Assembly: GCF_003111685.1 (NCBI RefSeq)
Contig: NZ_CP022189.1
Span: 2,558,001-2,622,000 of the forward strand
Direction of reading: 5' to 3'
Length of the DNA stretch: 64,000 bases
DNA from: Alloyangia pacifica
GTDB taxonomy: Bacteria; Pseudomonadota; Alphaproteobacteria; Rhodobacterales; Rhodobacteraceae
The position numbers and the translations under genes were made by a program. The notes under the pieces are model-generated. The model was not told the DNA's origin. It did no database searches and was given only the letters and a program-made list of their open reading frames with translations. This document shows positions 1-8,259 of the stretch, piece after piece; position 1 is the first letter of the stretch, and each line of letters begins with the position of its first letter.

Positions 1-564
1 CGAGAGGCGCACGAGCGAATTCATCACCTTGCGCCGCTGCATGTCCGAAGCCGCCGAGAAGGCCCGCACCCCCGAGAGCGAGACTTCCCGCACGGCGAGC
101 CGCACCTGCTCGGCCTCGGTGCGCAGCTTCGGCAGCGCAGCCAGGAGCCCACTGTCGGGGCCATCGAGATATGGCACGGCCCGGTCGAGAAAGGATCTCA
201 CCGTCTCCATCGGCTGCTGCGCGCTCGGCGTATTCACGATGCCGGCGTAAAGCGCGCCCCGCGAAACGGTCTTGTATCGGCTGAAGAAAATATCAAAGGC
301 CAACCGCAACTCTTCGATCCGCAGATATTCGACGGGCCGGTCCAGCTCGCTTTGCAGGCGGCTGAATTCCACCTCCATTTGCGCCAGCGACCATTGACCA
401 TTGTCCGAATTGGCGGTGGCGAGCCCCTGGATCTGCCGGGCGGCATCGACCGTCAGCAACACCAAGGCCGCGAGACACAAAACGATAAAGGGCGCGCTCA
501 GCGCGGCCCAGCGTTTGCGGGTTGGAAGGCTACTGCCCTCGTCGGAGGAGGTTGCGGCGCTCAC
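1..564 (-). CDS. Membrane sensor protein, N-terminal part (probable sensor histidine kinase), cut by window edge
   Basis: An open frame starts at a GTG at 562-564 and runs 188 codons off the left edge without a stop. After a short cytoplasmic leader (about 18 residues with RKR before the membrane) there is one clear transmembrane segment (WAALSAPFIVLCLAALVLL, about residues 19-37). A charged, probably periplasmic helical region follows. No kinase motif is inside the window, so the sensor-kinase identity is inferred from this layout, from coupling to an exported protein and from a NarL-type regulator encoded divergently nearby. The GTG overlaps the TGA of the upstream gene (GTGA), which supports this start and translational coupling. 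It could instead be another membrane receptor. Confidence 0.6.
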   Translation of the reverse strand, partial: MSAATSSDEGSSLPTRKRWAALSAPFIVLCLAALVLLTVDAARQIQGLATANSDNGQWSLAQMEVEFSRLQSELDRPVEYLRIEELRLAFDIFFSRYKTVSRGALYAGIVNTPSAQQPMETVRSFLDRAVPYLDGPDSGLLAALPKLRTEAEQVRLAVREVSLSGVRAFSAASDMQRRKVMNSLVRLS

Positions 565-1073
565 GGCTCGATAACGATCCGGCTGAGCTGCCAGATGCTG
601 CGCGCAAAGATGATCTCGCTGCGGTACTCGGGATAGTCGTCAAAGGGGTAGACGATCCAGAGCGGCCCCTTGTCGCGCACGCTCATCAGCGAGCCGTTGC
701 GGGCCCAGGCGATGATCGGCCCCTCCGGCACCGCGTCCTCGAGCGGAATTTCGGCGGAATACTCGTTGATCGCCACCGCCCGCAGCGACCCCTCGGTCAC
801 CTGCAGCGCCTGAACCAGATCGTGCAGGGACACGCCGGTGAAGCGCTGCGCTCCCTCGGTCCAGATGGTGGCAGTGGTGAAGGTCGTGGTCCCGATGGAT
901 TCCAGCATGTGCAAATCAAATTGGGCGCCCTCGGGAGCGTTTGTCACGGGCACCGCGCCGGTCACCGTCAGCAGCACCGGCCCCTGGGGCGCTTCGAGCG
1001 AAATGGCAAACGCCGGAACGGTCTTGAGAAGGAAAAACGCACAGCAAGCTACCCAACGGAACATGACGCTCAA
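561..1073 (-). CDS. Exported protein with molybdopterin-oxidoreductase-like fold
   Basis: The protein has 170 residues. A signal peptide (about residues 1-23, ending VPAFA) predicts export to the periplasm. The mature part resembles the small sulfite-oxidase/YedY-like molybdopterin-binding domain proteins often found beside sensor kinases in Rhodobacterales (motifs such as FTGVSLHDLV and the C-terminal IIFARSIWQL). The mature chain contains no cysteine, so the usual cysteine ligand to molybdenum is missing; the only two cysteines lie in the signal peptide. Its stop overlaps the GTG start of the membrane sensor, so the two are probably made together and this protein may be the ligand-binding or redox partner of that sensor. 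Family placement is from resemblance; the partner role is inferred. Confidence 0.6.
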   Translation of the reverse strand: MSVMFRWVACCAFFLLKTVPAFAISLEAPQGPVLLTVTGAVPVTNAPEGAQFDLHMLESIGTTTFTTATIWTEGAQRFTGVSLHDLVQALQVTEGSLRAVAINEYSAEIPLEDAVPEGPIIAWARNGSLMSVRDKGPLWIVYPFDDYPEYRSEIIFARSIWQLSRIVIEP

Positions 1074-1231
1074 CCTCCTTGCGAACCTTATTGCCGCTCA
1101 ATATCATACGAGCCAGTTACCCAAGCGCAAAGAGCTACCATATTGCGAGTGACCGAACCAGTTAGCGAAACCAACCGGTAATAATTTTGCGCCAGAAATC
1201 GCTTGTGGCATAGGCCGCACCCGGAGGACAT

Positions 1232-1834
1232 ATGCGTATTCTGGTCGCCGATGACCACGACCTCGTCCGAGAAACGATTGCCGCCTTCCTGCGCTCGGAG
1301 GGTATCGATGACGTGGACACTGCGGCAACGCTGGACGAGGCGATCGCGCTTGTCGACCGAGGCATTTCCTTCGACCTGATCCTGCTAGATTACAATATGC
1401 CCGGCATGTCCGGCCTCACGGGGCTCGACCGCATGCGCGAGGCCTGCGCGGGTGTGCCCGTGGCGCTGCTTTCGGGCACCGCGACGGCCGACATCGCCCA
1501 GGCGGCGATTCGCTCCGGCGCGGCGGGGTTCATTCCCAAGACCCTGCCCTCCAAGACGATTGTCAGCGCCGCGCAGGTGATGGCCGCGGGCGAGGTTTTT
1601 GCCCCCTATAGCTTCATGACCCAGGTTCCCGACGGCAAGGCCGCCGAGCTGACCCCGCGCGAGCGCGAGGTGCTCCGTGGCCTCTGCGCCGGCAAGTCCA
1701 ACAAGGAGATCGCCCGCGATCTCGACCTGCAGGAAGTGACGATAAAGCTGCACGTGAAGACCCTCAGCCGCAAGCTCGAGGCGCGCAACCGCACCCACGC
1801 GGCCATGATCGCCAAGGAACTCAACCTGGCCTGA
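1232..1834 (+). CDS. NarL/LuxR-family two-component response regulator
   Basis: The protein has 200 residues. The N-terminal receiver domain shows the acidic pair D7-D8, the phospho-acceptor D53 (LILLDYNMPG) and the conserved K103 (GFIPKT). The C-terminal LuxR-type helix-turn-helix spans about residues 137-200 (LTPREREVLRGLCAGKSNKE, then a recognition helix with VTIKLHVKTL). A Shine-Dalgarno-like GGAGG lies just before the ATG. It is divergent from the exported protein and membrane sensor genes at 1-1073, with about 160 bases between them. It is probably the transcriptional output of that system; targets cannot be read from the sequence. Confidence 0.9.
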   Translation: MRILVADDHDLVRETIAAFLRSEGIDDVDTAATLDEAIALVDRGISFDLILLDYNMPGMSGLTGLDRMREACAGVPVALLSGTATADIAQAAIRSGAAGFIPKTLPSKTIVSAAQVMAAGEVFAPYSFMTQVPDGKAAELTPREREVLRGLCAGKSNKEIARDLDLQEVTIKLHVKTLSRKLEARNRTHAAMIAKELNLA

Positions 1835-1867
1835 CCACGCCCGAGATCGGCGCGGGCGTGGAGGACC

Positions 1868-2860
1868 TCAGATCCAGCGCAGCTTGCGCAGGATCAGCAT
1901 TTGCAGCGCGACGACGATCAGCAGTCCGCCGCAGAACAACCAGAACGCCACCGGCTCGCTTGCGCCCGGCATCCCCGCGACGTTGATCCCGAAGAGCCCG
2001 GTCAGGAAGCCGAGCGGCAGGAAGAGCGCCGAGAGCACCGACAGCATGTACATGTTGCGGTTCAGCCGGTCCGAGAGCTGCCCTGCCAGCTCGTCGCGCA
2101 CCAGCGCCATGCGCTCGCGCATCGCGTCGGCATCTTCCACCACCCGCTCCAGCGCATCCAGCTCCTCCTCGAGCTGACGCAGATCGTCGATCTCAAGCCA
2201 GTCCGGATGGCTGCCCTGCAAGGCCCGCAGGGCGTCGCGCTGCGGCAGCAGGTAGCGCCGAAGGATGATGGCGCGGCGGCGCAACTCGACCAGCTGCTGG
2301 CGCATCGCCTCGTGCCCCTCCTCGAGCACGTCCTCCTCGAGCTGGTCGGCCTCGTCCTCGATGCCGCTCCAGAAGGCCTCGATCCGGTAGGTCAGCCGCT
2401 CGACCAGCAGCGACAGGAACGCGGCGCAATCCTCGGGACCGCTGCCCAGTTCGAGCGCCTGCGCAATGTCCTCCACCGCCCGCACCTTTCGGCGCGACAG
2501 GCTGACGATGCGGTTCTCGTCGATCCACAGGCGGATCGAGACCATGTCCTCGGGGTCTTCCCCCTCGATCGTGTTGATGCCGCGCAGGATGACGATGAGC
2601 CCGTCGCCGATGCGGGTGATGCGCGGCCGGGTTTCCTCGGCCACCAGCGCGTCGATGATCGTCGGGTCGAGGTACGAGAGGTTATCCACAATCCACCCCG
2701 GCGCATCGGGATGCGCGGCGCGCAGGTGCACCCAGCCCAGCGTGTCGCTGCGCAACACCTCCGGGGCCTCTGGGGGTAGCAGGCGCCGCCCACGGTCCGG
2801 CCCCGAGAGCACGAATCCGGTTTCGATCAGGTTTTCGGGGTGTGGGACAAGCTCTTGCAT
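1868..2860 (-). CDS. zntB: CorA-family metal transporter, ZntB-like
   Basis: The protein has 330 residues from the ATG at 2858-2860 (MQELVPHPEN); an upstream in-frame ATG would add 27 residues of unlikely sequence. A large cytoplasmic N-terminal domain with a long helical region (about residues 170-260) is followed by two C-terminal transmembrane segments. Between them is the family signature GIN in LFGINVAGMPG; CorA Mg channels have GMN, while a GxN with I is usual in ZntB-type members. The family moves divalent cations across the inner membrane, and ZntB imports zinc with protons. The gene is convergent with the response regulator. Substrate assignment to zinc is by family only. Confidence 0.85.
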   Translation of the reverse strand: MQELVPHPENLIETGFVLSGPDRGRRLLPPEAPEVLRSDTLGWVHLRAAHPDAPGWIVDNLSYLDPTIIDALVAEETRPRITRIGDGLIVILRGINTIEGEDPEDMVSIRLWIDENRIVSLSRRKVRAVEDIAQALELGSGPEDCAAFLSLLVERLTYRIEAFWSGIEDEADQLEEDVLEEGHEAMRQQLVELRRRAIILRRYLLPQRDALRALQGSHPDWLEIDDLRQLEEELDALERVVEDADAMRERMALVRDELAGQLSDRLNRNMYMLSVLSALFLPLGFLTGLFGINVAGMPGASEPVAFWLFCGGLLIVVALQMLILRKLRWI

Positions 2861-3273
2861 GGGCCAGAAAGTACACCGGATCAGGCAAAGGACAAGCGCC
2901 CCCGGTTGCGCGGAAATTCGACGCCATTTCAAGGACTCCACCGGGTGGGCCCGGGCGTCGATCCAGGCTGTTCAAAAACGCACAGGGCCTGGTGATTTTT
3001 TGGAAACCCAAGGGTTTTTTAAGTTTAGTTCACAAAAAATCTGCGCCTGAAACTAAACCCCTCAGTTCATTTCCTCAGAAAATTTGCAGGTTCCCTCCCT
3101 GTGGGAAGCCGGTCGCTCACTTTCAAGCCCACGATTTCGCGATCAGCCGTGAGCAATCCGGTGATTTGATAAATGTCCTCAGAACAACGATTTACTCCTC
3201 ATCCCCGACGCAAGAAGGGATGCGGCGACGCCTGACGCCACCGCAATCAACCGCAAGAAATAGGAATGTCGTC
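2861..3273. other. 413-base intergenic region, AT-richer than surroundings
   Basis: There is no convincing gene. Composition drops towards A+T from about 2990 onward compared with the flanking genes. The region holds the 5' side of the zntB gene and must hold the promoter for the first small exported protein. An inverted repeat is listed separately at 3023-3058. A short AAACCC-AA-GGGTTT stem with a T run lies at 3004-3020 but is too weak to call a terminator. Confidence 0.5.
3023..3058. repeat. Inverted repeat GTTTAGTT ... AACTAAAC
   Basis: GTTTAGTT at 3023-3030 is the exact reverse complement of AACTAAAC at 3051-3058, with a 20-base spacer. It lies about 215 bases upstream of the first small exported gene in an AT-rich stretch. 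It could be a split operator or a weak RNA stem; nothing in the sequence decides between them. Confidence 0.45.
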
Positions 3274-3510
3274 ATGAAAACTCTCATCGCATCCGCACTG
3301 ATCGCCACCGCTGCCTTGACAGGCGCTGCCTCCGCAGCAACCTCGACCTCCGCTGCCGCACAGAGGGAAATCCTGTCCCTGATCCCGCAGGCAGAACTGT
3401 CGGGTCTGACCGCCGCCGAGATCGTCTCGGTTGCCCAGGCGATGGACCGCGTCGACGGCGCCGCGCAGAAGATCGGCACCGGCGAGGCCCTGATCAAATC
3501 GCTGCAGTGA
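3274..3510 (+). CDS. Small exported protein, tandem copy 1
   Basis: The protein has 78 residues. A typical signal peptide (MKTLIASALIATAALTGAAS, then AA) predicts export. The mature part is about 55 residues and rich in Ala, Glu and Ser, with no cysteine, ending GEALIKSLQ. The start is the ATG directly before the signal sequence; an upstream extension of the frame lacks coding character. The second copy lies 185 bases downstream with an almost identical signal peptide and the shared ALIKSLQ end. No family is recognised. The pattern (signal, ILSLIP / LTAAEIVSVAQAMD, ALIKSLQ) suggests a small periplasmic or secreted lineage-specific protein of unknown role. Confidence 0.75.
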   Translation: MKTLIASALIATAALTGAASAATSTSAAAQREILSLIPQAELSGLTAAEIVSVAQAMDRVDGAAQKIGTGEALIKSLQ

Positions 3511-3695
3511 GCGGCGCGGCGCGTCCTCCCACGCGCCCTCGCTTCCCCCTTCACGCGACACCTCGCGTGACGGATACGGCGGGCCGTCCGATCTGAACGA
3601 CCCGCTCCTCCCCGGGGCAACAGTCCCCAGCGCCTCGGCGCCTCCCCAAATGGCATCGAAGAATGCCGCTCAAAATGTTACGGAAGGATCCTCCC

Positions 3696-3947
3696 ATGAA
3701 AACCCTCATCACCTCCGCCCTGATCGCCACCGCAGCCCTGACCGGTGCAGCATCTGCGGCCTCCACCGCTGCGAACGCGACCAACATCATCGAAAGCGCG
3801 CTGCCCGGCACCGATCTTTCGGCGCTGAGCACCGAGCAGCTGGTGGCCGTCGCGGGCACCCTGCAGAACACCGACGGCGGCGCCGCCAAGAAAGCCGGCG
3901 TGACCCGCGCGCTGATCAAGTCGCTGCAGTTCAAGGCAGAGCAATAA
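3696..3947 (+). CDS. Small exported protein, tandem copy 2
   Basis: The protein has 83 residues and is a paralogue of the gene just upstream. The signal peptide MKTLITSALIATAALTGAAS differs from copy 1 at one residue. Matching mature motifs follow: IIESALPGTDLSALSTEQLV (copy 1 has ILSLIPQAELSGLTAAEIV), an AGTLQNTDGGAAKKAG block and ALIKSLQ near the end, with a short FKAEQ tail. An AAGGA-type ribosome site precedes the ATG. A hairpin terminator follows at 4001-4028. The pair looks like a recent tandem duplication. Function is unknown. Confidence 0.75.
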   Translation: MKTLITSALIATAALTGAASAASTAANATNIIESALPGTDLSALSTEQLVAVAGTLQNTDGGAAKKAGVTRALIKSLQFKAEQ

Positions 3948-4000
3948 GCCACTCCGGGCTGCGGCCTCCGCAGCCCCAGATGCGCCGATCGCGGCGCGAG

Positions 4001-4028
4001 GGCCGGTCCGTTCGCGGGTCGGCCTTTT
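4001..4028 (+). terminator. Terminator after the small exported pair
   Basis: GGCCG at 4001-4005 pairs with CGGCC at 4020-4024 around a loop of about 14 bases, followed by TTTT. It lies 54 bases after the stop of the second small gene. Confidence 0.55.
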
Positions 4029-4093
4029 CATGTGCCGGTTCATGATCCGGGCGCCGCAGGGGCGGCCACGGCGTGCAACAACTGGCCAACGAA

Positions 4094-4120
4094 AAGGGGC
4101 CGCCCGATGGGCGGCCCCTT
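4094..4120 (-). terminator. Terminator for tuf
   Basis: A perfect 12-bp stem (AAGGGGCCGCCC, loop GAT, GGGCGGCCCCTT) is followed on the minus strand by TTCG. It lies 40 bases after the tuf stop. Confidence 0.8.
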
Positions 4121-4159
4121 CGCAATGCCCGCCCGGTCCGGGGACCGGGCCGAAGCGCA

Positions 4160-5335
<1,176 letters not shown>

Positions 5336-5392
5336 CTTTCCAGACGTCTCACCTCTAGGGGGTCGACTGCGACCCGGTTTCGCATCGCGGGC

Positions 5393-5421
5393 CGTTTATT
5401 GGGTCGGGAGCGGAAAATCAA
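5393..5421 (-). promoter_or_regulatory. Candidate sigma-70-type promoter for tuf
   Basis: Read on the minus strand, TTGATT (plus-strand 5416-5421) is 17 bases before TAAACG (plus-strand 5393-5398), leaving a leader of roughly 50 bases to the tuf ATG. Both hexamers match only partly, so this is tentative. Confidence 0.35.
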
Positions 5422-5619
5422 GCGTCTGTTGATATCTGCAGCCTCAAAGCCGCGCTAATTCGGTCACGCTTTCGCGCGCCCGGCCCTCAACCGGCATGTC
5501 GCCAGGGCAGAGTCCGCGCCCGAAAAGCCAAGTCCGAGCTCGCCGGAGCCTTCGCCCGGGGCCGAATATCCCGGGGATGACCTGGGCGCAGGCCTAAGGA
5601 GGGGCAGAGCCCCCGTCCG

Positions 5620-6195
5620 CTACTCCCTGTGCGCGCCCGGCACCCAGAGCACATCCGCGGTGCCGCCCTCATTGGCCATGCGCGCGGCGCAGAAGAACCA
5701 GTCGCTAAGCCGGTTGAGGTATTTCACCGCATGTGTGTTCACCTCCTCCGAAGCCGCCAGCTCAACCGCGCGGCGCTCGGCGCGGCGGGCGACGGTGCGA
5801 CACTGGTGCAGGAAAGCCGAGGCCGGCGAGCCCCCGGGCAGCACGAAGCTGCGCAACGGTTCGAGCTGGGCGGTCATCGCGTCCATCTCCGCCTCGAGCC
5901 GTTCGACCTGCGCCTGCGTCACGCGCAGCACCGGGTAGCCGGCCTCGGCGTCGCGCGCCATGTCGGGGCGGCCGAGATCAGAGCCGAGGTCGAAAAGGTC
6001 GTTCTGGATCCGCGCCAGCGCAGCGTCGAGCTCCCCCTCCGCATGCAGCCGCGCGAGACCAACCACCGAGTTCAGTTCGTCCACCGTGCCATAGGATTCG
6101 ACCCGCGCGCAGTATTTCGGCACCCGGGTGCCATCGACCAGCGCGGTGTCGCCCTTGTCGCCGGTGCGGGTGTAGATCTTGTTGAGCACGATCAT
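5620..6195 (-). CDS. Cob(I)alamin adenosyltransferase, PduO type
   Basis: The protein has 191 residues and transfers adenosyl from ATP to cob(I)alamin to make coenzyme B12. The N-terminal ATP-binding signature TRTGDKGDTALVDGTRVPKY (about residues 8-27) and the C-terminal helices with RRAERRAVEL and YLNRLSDWFF mark the PduO family, not CobA/CobO. The start at the ATG 6193-6195 gives the family-typical MIVLNKIYTRTGD. A small twin-TM protein ends two bases upstream, so the two form one transcription unit. The adenosylated cofactor would serve mutases such as methylmalonyl-CoA mutase, none of which is in this window. Confidence 0.93.
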   Translation of the reverse strand: MIVLNKIYTRTGDKGDTALVDGTRVPKYCARVESYGTVDELNSVVGLARLHAEGELDAALARIQNDLFDLGSDLGRPDMARDAEAGYPVLRVTQAQVERLEAEMDAMTAQLEPLRSFVLPGGSPASAFLHQCRTVARRAERRAVELAASEEVNTHAVKYLNRLSDWFFCAARMANEGGTADVLWVPGAHRE

Positions 6196-6197
6196 CG

Positions 6198-6398
6198 TCA
6201 GCTTCTCCGGATAAACACGAAAAGCAGGATCAGAAGCACCGCGACGAATTGCGCGATGATGCGCCAGCGCATCGCCTTGTTGGCGTATTTCTTGTTGAAG
6301 GCCCCGCCCTTGGCAAAGGAACCGATGCCGAAGAGCAGGATGCCCACGACCGCCATCATCACGACGGCCACGACCAGAAACAGCGGATCCTTCTGCAT
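6198..6398 (-). CDS. Small twin-transmembrane protein (HIG1-like)
   Basis: The protein has 66 residues with two hydrophobic helices (about 7-27 and 47-63) separated by a basic loop (KKYANKAMRWR) and a basic C-terminal tail. This matches the 'twin transmembrane protein' / HIG1-domain family seen next to the adenosyltransferase gene in Rhodobacterales. The stop lies two bases before the adenosyltransferase start. Its role is unknown. HIG1 proteins elsewhere associate with respiratory complexes, but nothing here shows that. Confidence 0.8.
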   Translation of the reverse strand: MQKDPLFLVVAVVMMAVVGILLFGIGSFAKGGAFNKKYANKAMRWRIIAQFVAVLLILLFVFIRRS

Positions 6399-6502
6399 TG
6401 CGCAGCCTCCCTATCCTCTTTGCCCCCACATAGCCGCTTCGGGCCCAAAAGCGAAGCCGGCGCGGCTGCGACCTTAGCGCGCCACCCGTCGCGGCGCCTT
6501 CG

Positions 6503-7378
6503 TCACCGGGCGCGGGCGATCAGCGCGTCGAGCAGCCGGGTCGGCAACAGGCGGCGCAGGGTGCCCATGATGTGCGTCGCGGTGGTCACGTAGTAGCGCG
6601 GCGCCGGGTGGTCGCTCTCGAGCGCGAGGATGAGCTTCTCGGTGACCGCCGAGCCCGGCAGCTCGAAGGTATCCGGCTGGCCGCCCGATGGTGCGTAGAG
6701 CCGCTTCAGCAGAGAGCGCTCGTATTGCGTGCGGCGCGGGCTGGCCTGCCAGTCCACCCAGCGTTCGAAATGCGGAACAGAATTGGCGCGGATGCGTGAG
6801 GTGATCGGGCCGGGCTCAAGCAGGATCACCTTGATCGGCGTGTCCGACATCTCGAGGCGCAGCACATCCGTCAGCCCCTCCAGCGCGTGCTTGGTCGAGA
6901 CATAGGCGCCGCGCCAGGGCATCGGCACGAGTCCCAGCACCGAGGAGCAGTTGATGATGCGACCGTGGCCCTGCGCCCGCATCACCGGGATCACCATGCG
7001 GGTGAGAGTGTGCCAGCCAAAAAGGTTGACCTCGAAGATCTCGCGCAGGGCGCCGGTGGGCAGGTCTTCCAGCGCCCCGGGTGCGGCATGGGCGCCGTTG
7101 TTGTAGAGCACGTCGAGCGTGCCGCCTGTCGCCGCCAGCACCTCGGCCAGCGCCTGCGCCATCGAAGCCTCGTCGGTGTAGTCGAGCCGCGGGCTCTCGA
7201 AGCCCATGAGCCGCATGCGGGCGCAATCCTCCTCGCGCCGACAGCTGGCGAAGACCCGCCAGCCCCGCGCGCGAAGACCTCGGGCGGCAGCTTCGCCGAT
7301 GCCCGAGGAACAGCCGGTGATGAGAATGGTTTTCCGCGGGGTCCCTGCCCCACCCTGCGCCTCTGTCTGCGCCATCAT
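6503..7378 (-). CDS. Short-chain dehydrogenase/reductase
   Basis: The protein has 291 residues. The Rossmann motif TGCSSGIG (about residues 21-28), the NNGAHA motif, the catalytic serine in INCSSVLG and the YVSTK catalytic Tyr/Lys are in order, so it is a classical SDR that uses NAD(P)H. The closest pattern is the SDR group in which the strand after the cofactor motif reads VFASCR. A second ATG one codon in is an equally good start. The substrate is unknown. It stands alone, 80 bases downstream of the SH3 gene's neighbourhood and upstream of the twin-TM gene. Confidence 0.85.
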   Translation of the reverse strand: MMAQTEAQGGAGTPRKTILITGCSSGIGEAAARGLRARGWRVFASCRREEDCARMRLMGFESPRLDYTDEASMAQALAEVLAATGGTLDVLYNNGAHAAPGALEDLPTGALREIFEVNLFGWHTLTRMVIPVMRAQGHGRIINCSSVLGLVPMPWRGAYVSTKHALEGLTDVLRLEMSDTPIKVILLEPGPITSRIRANSVPHFERWVDWQASPRRTQYERSLLKRLYAPSGGQPDTFELPGSAVTEKLILALESDHPAPRYYVTTATHIMGTLRRLLPTRLLDALIARAR

Positions 7379-7479
7379 GCCTGCCCCGCCGTGCTGCCTT
7401 GCCTATTTGTTGCAGGGATAGGCGAGCCAGCGGCGGGCTGCAATCGGCCGCCGGGTTCTGCGGCCGGGCCTGGCGCCGC

Positions 7480-8067
7480 TCAGTTGGCGGCGCTCAGATA
7501 GGCGTCATACATCCAGCCGGCGGTGCCGCCTTGGGCCTGGAGCTTCACCCAGCCGTCTCCGGGGTCCGAGAGCACCTCGACCTTGGCACCTTCGGCGAGC
7601 TGCCCGACGACAGAGTAACCGGTGCCGGGTCCGTGGCGCAGGTTGACCCGCGTGCCGGTGACGCGGCGCAGGTCCGCGGAGATCGCATTAGTCGCAGCGG
7701 CGGAGGCGACCGCAGGCGTGGCAACCGCGGTTTCCGGCTCGAAGCTGGCCGAGATCGGCTGCGCAGGGACCGCGGCGAGCGACACGTCGATCGCCTCCGC
7801 CGACACCTTGGTCACCGCGGGCTGCGGCGAATCGGGGGCGGAAATATCGGCCAGCGAGGCGGTGCTGGCGCGGGTGACCTCCGGGGCGGTCTGCGCGCTG
7901 GCGATCGAAGCCGAGGCCGCACGCGGCGCCGCCGGGCTGGTGAAGCCCCAGGCAAGCAGGTTGGGAAGTTCGACGGAGTGCGCCCCGGGCTCGAAATTCG
8001 CGCCGCCGGACAATGCGTACCAGGCCCAGCCGAGCGCGGCAAAGGTCGTGACCATCAGACTTTTCAT
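7480..8067 (-). CDS. SH3-domain (type 3) exported or anchored protein
   Basis: The protein has 195 residues. The N-terminus is hydrophobic (MKSLMVTTFAALGWAWYAL) and acts as a signal or anchor. A low-complexity Ala-rich linker (about residues 45-125) follows. The C-terminal bacterial SH3 domain (about 130-192) shows the typical VNLRHGPGTGYSVVGQLAEG start and WVKLQ ... GWMYDAYL end. Such domains bind peptidoglycan or partner proteins in the periplasm. It is divergent from parC with about 190 bases between, which should hold both promoters. Confidence 0.8.
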   Translation of the reverse strand: MKSLMVTTFAALGWAWYALSGGANFEPGAHSVELPNLLAWGFTSPAAPRAASASIASAQTAPEVTRASTASLADISAPDSPQPAVTKVSAEAIDVSLAAVPAQPISASFEPETAVATPAVASAAATNAISADLRRVTGTRVNLRHGPGTGYSVVGQLAEGAKVEVLSDPGDGWVKLQAQGGTAGWMYDAYLSAAN

Positions 8068-8259
8068 GCTGAAATCTCCCGTACAGGAAAGGGCTGGGTG
8101 AAAAGGGCCGCAAACGCGCCGCTCAAATACTCGGCGCCATACACACCATAGTTGATTTCAGCGTCTCGGATAAGCGGAATTCGGGAAATTTGGCGCCCTG
8201 GCTGATTTCCCGATGGGGATCGCTTGCCCGCGCTTTTCAGCGCGGGTATCACAATATGC

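Noticed and set aside
1160..1173. AGTTAGCGAAACCA as another carbon-regulator operator upstream of the response regulator
   Set aside because: It matches the TAGCG core but only about 10 of 14 positions, is single, and sits before a gene with no link to carbon metabolism; chance is enough to explain it.
3004..3020. AAACCC-AA-GGGTTT stem with T run as a terminator
   Set aside because: The loop of two bases is too small for a 6-bp stem to form well, and no plus-strand gene ends nearby.
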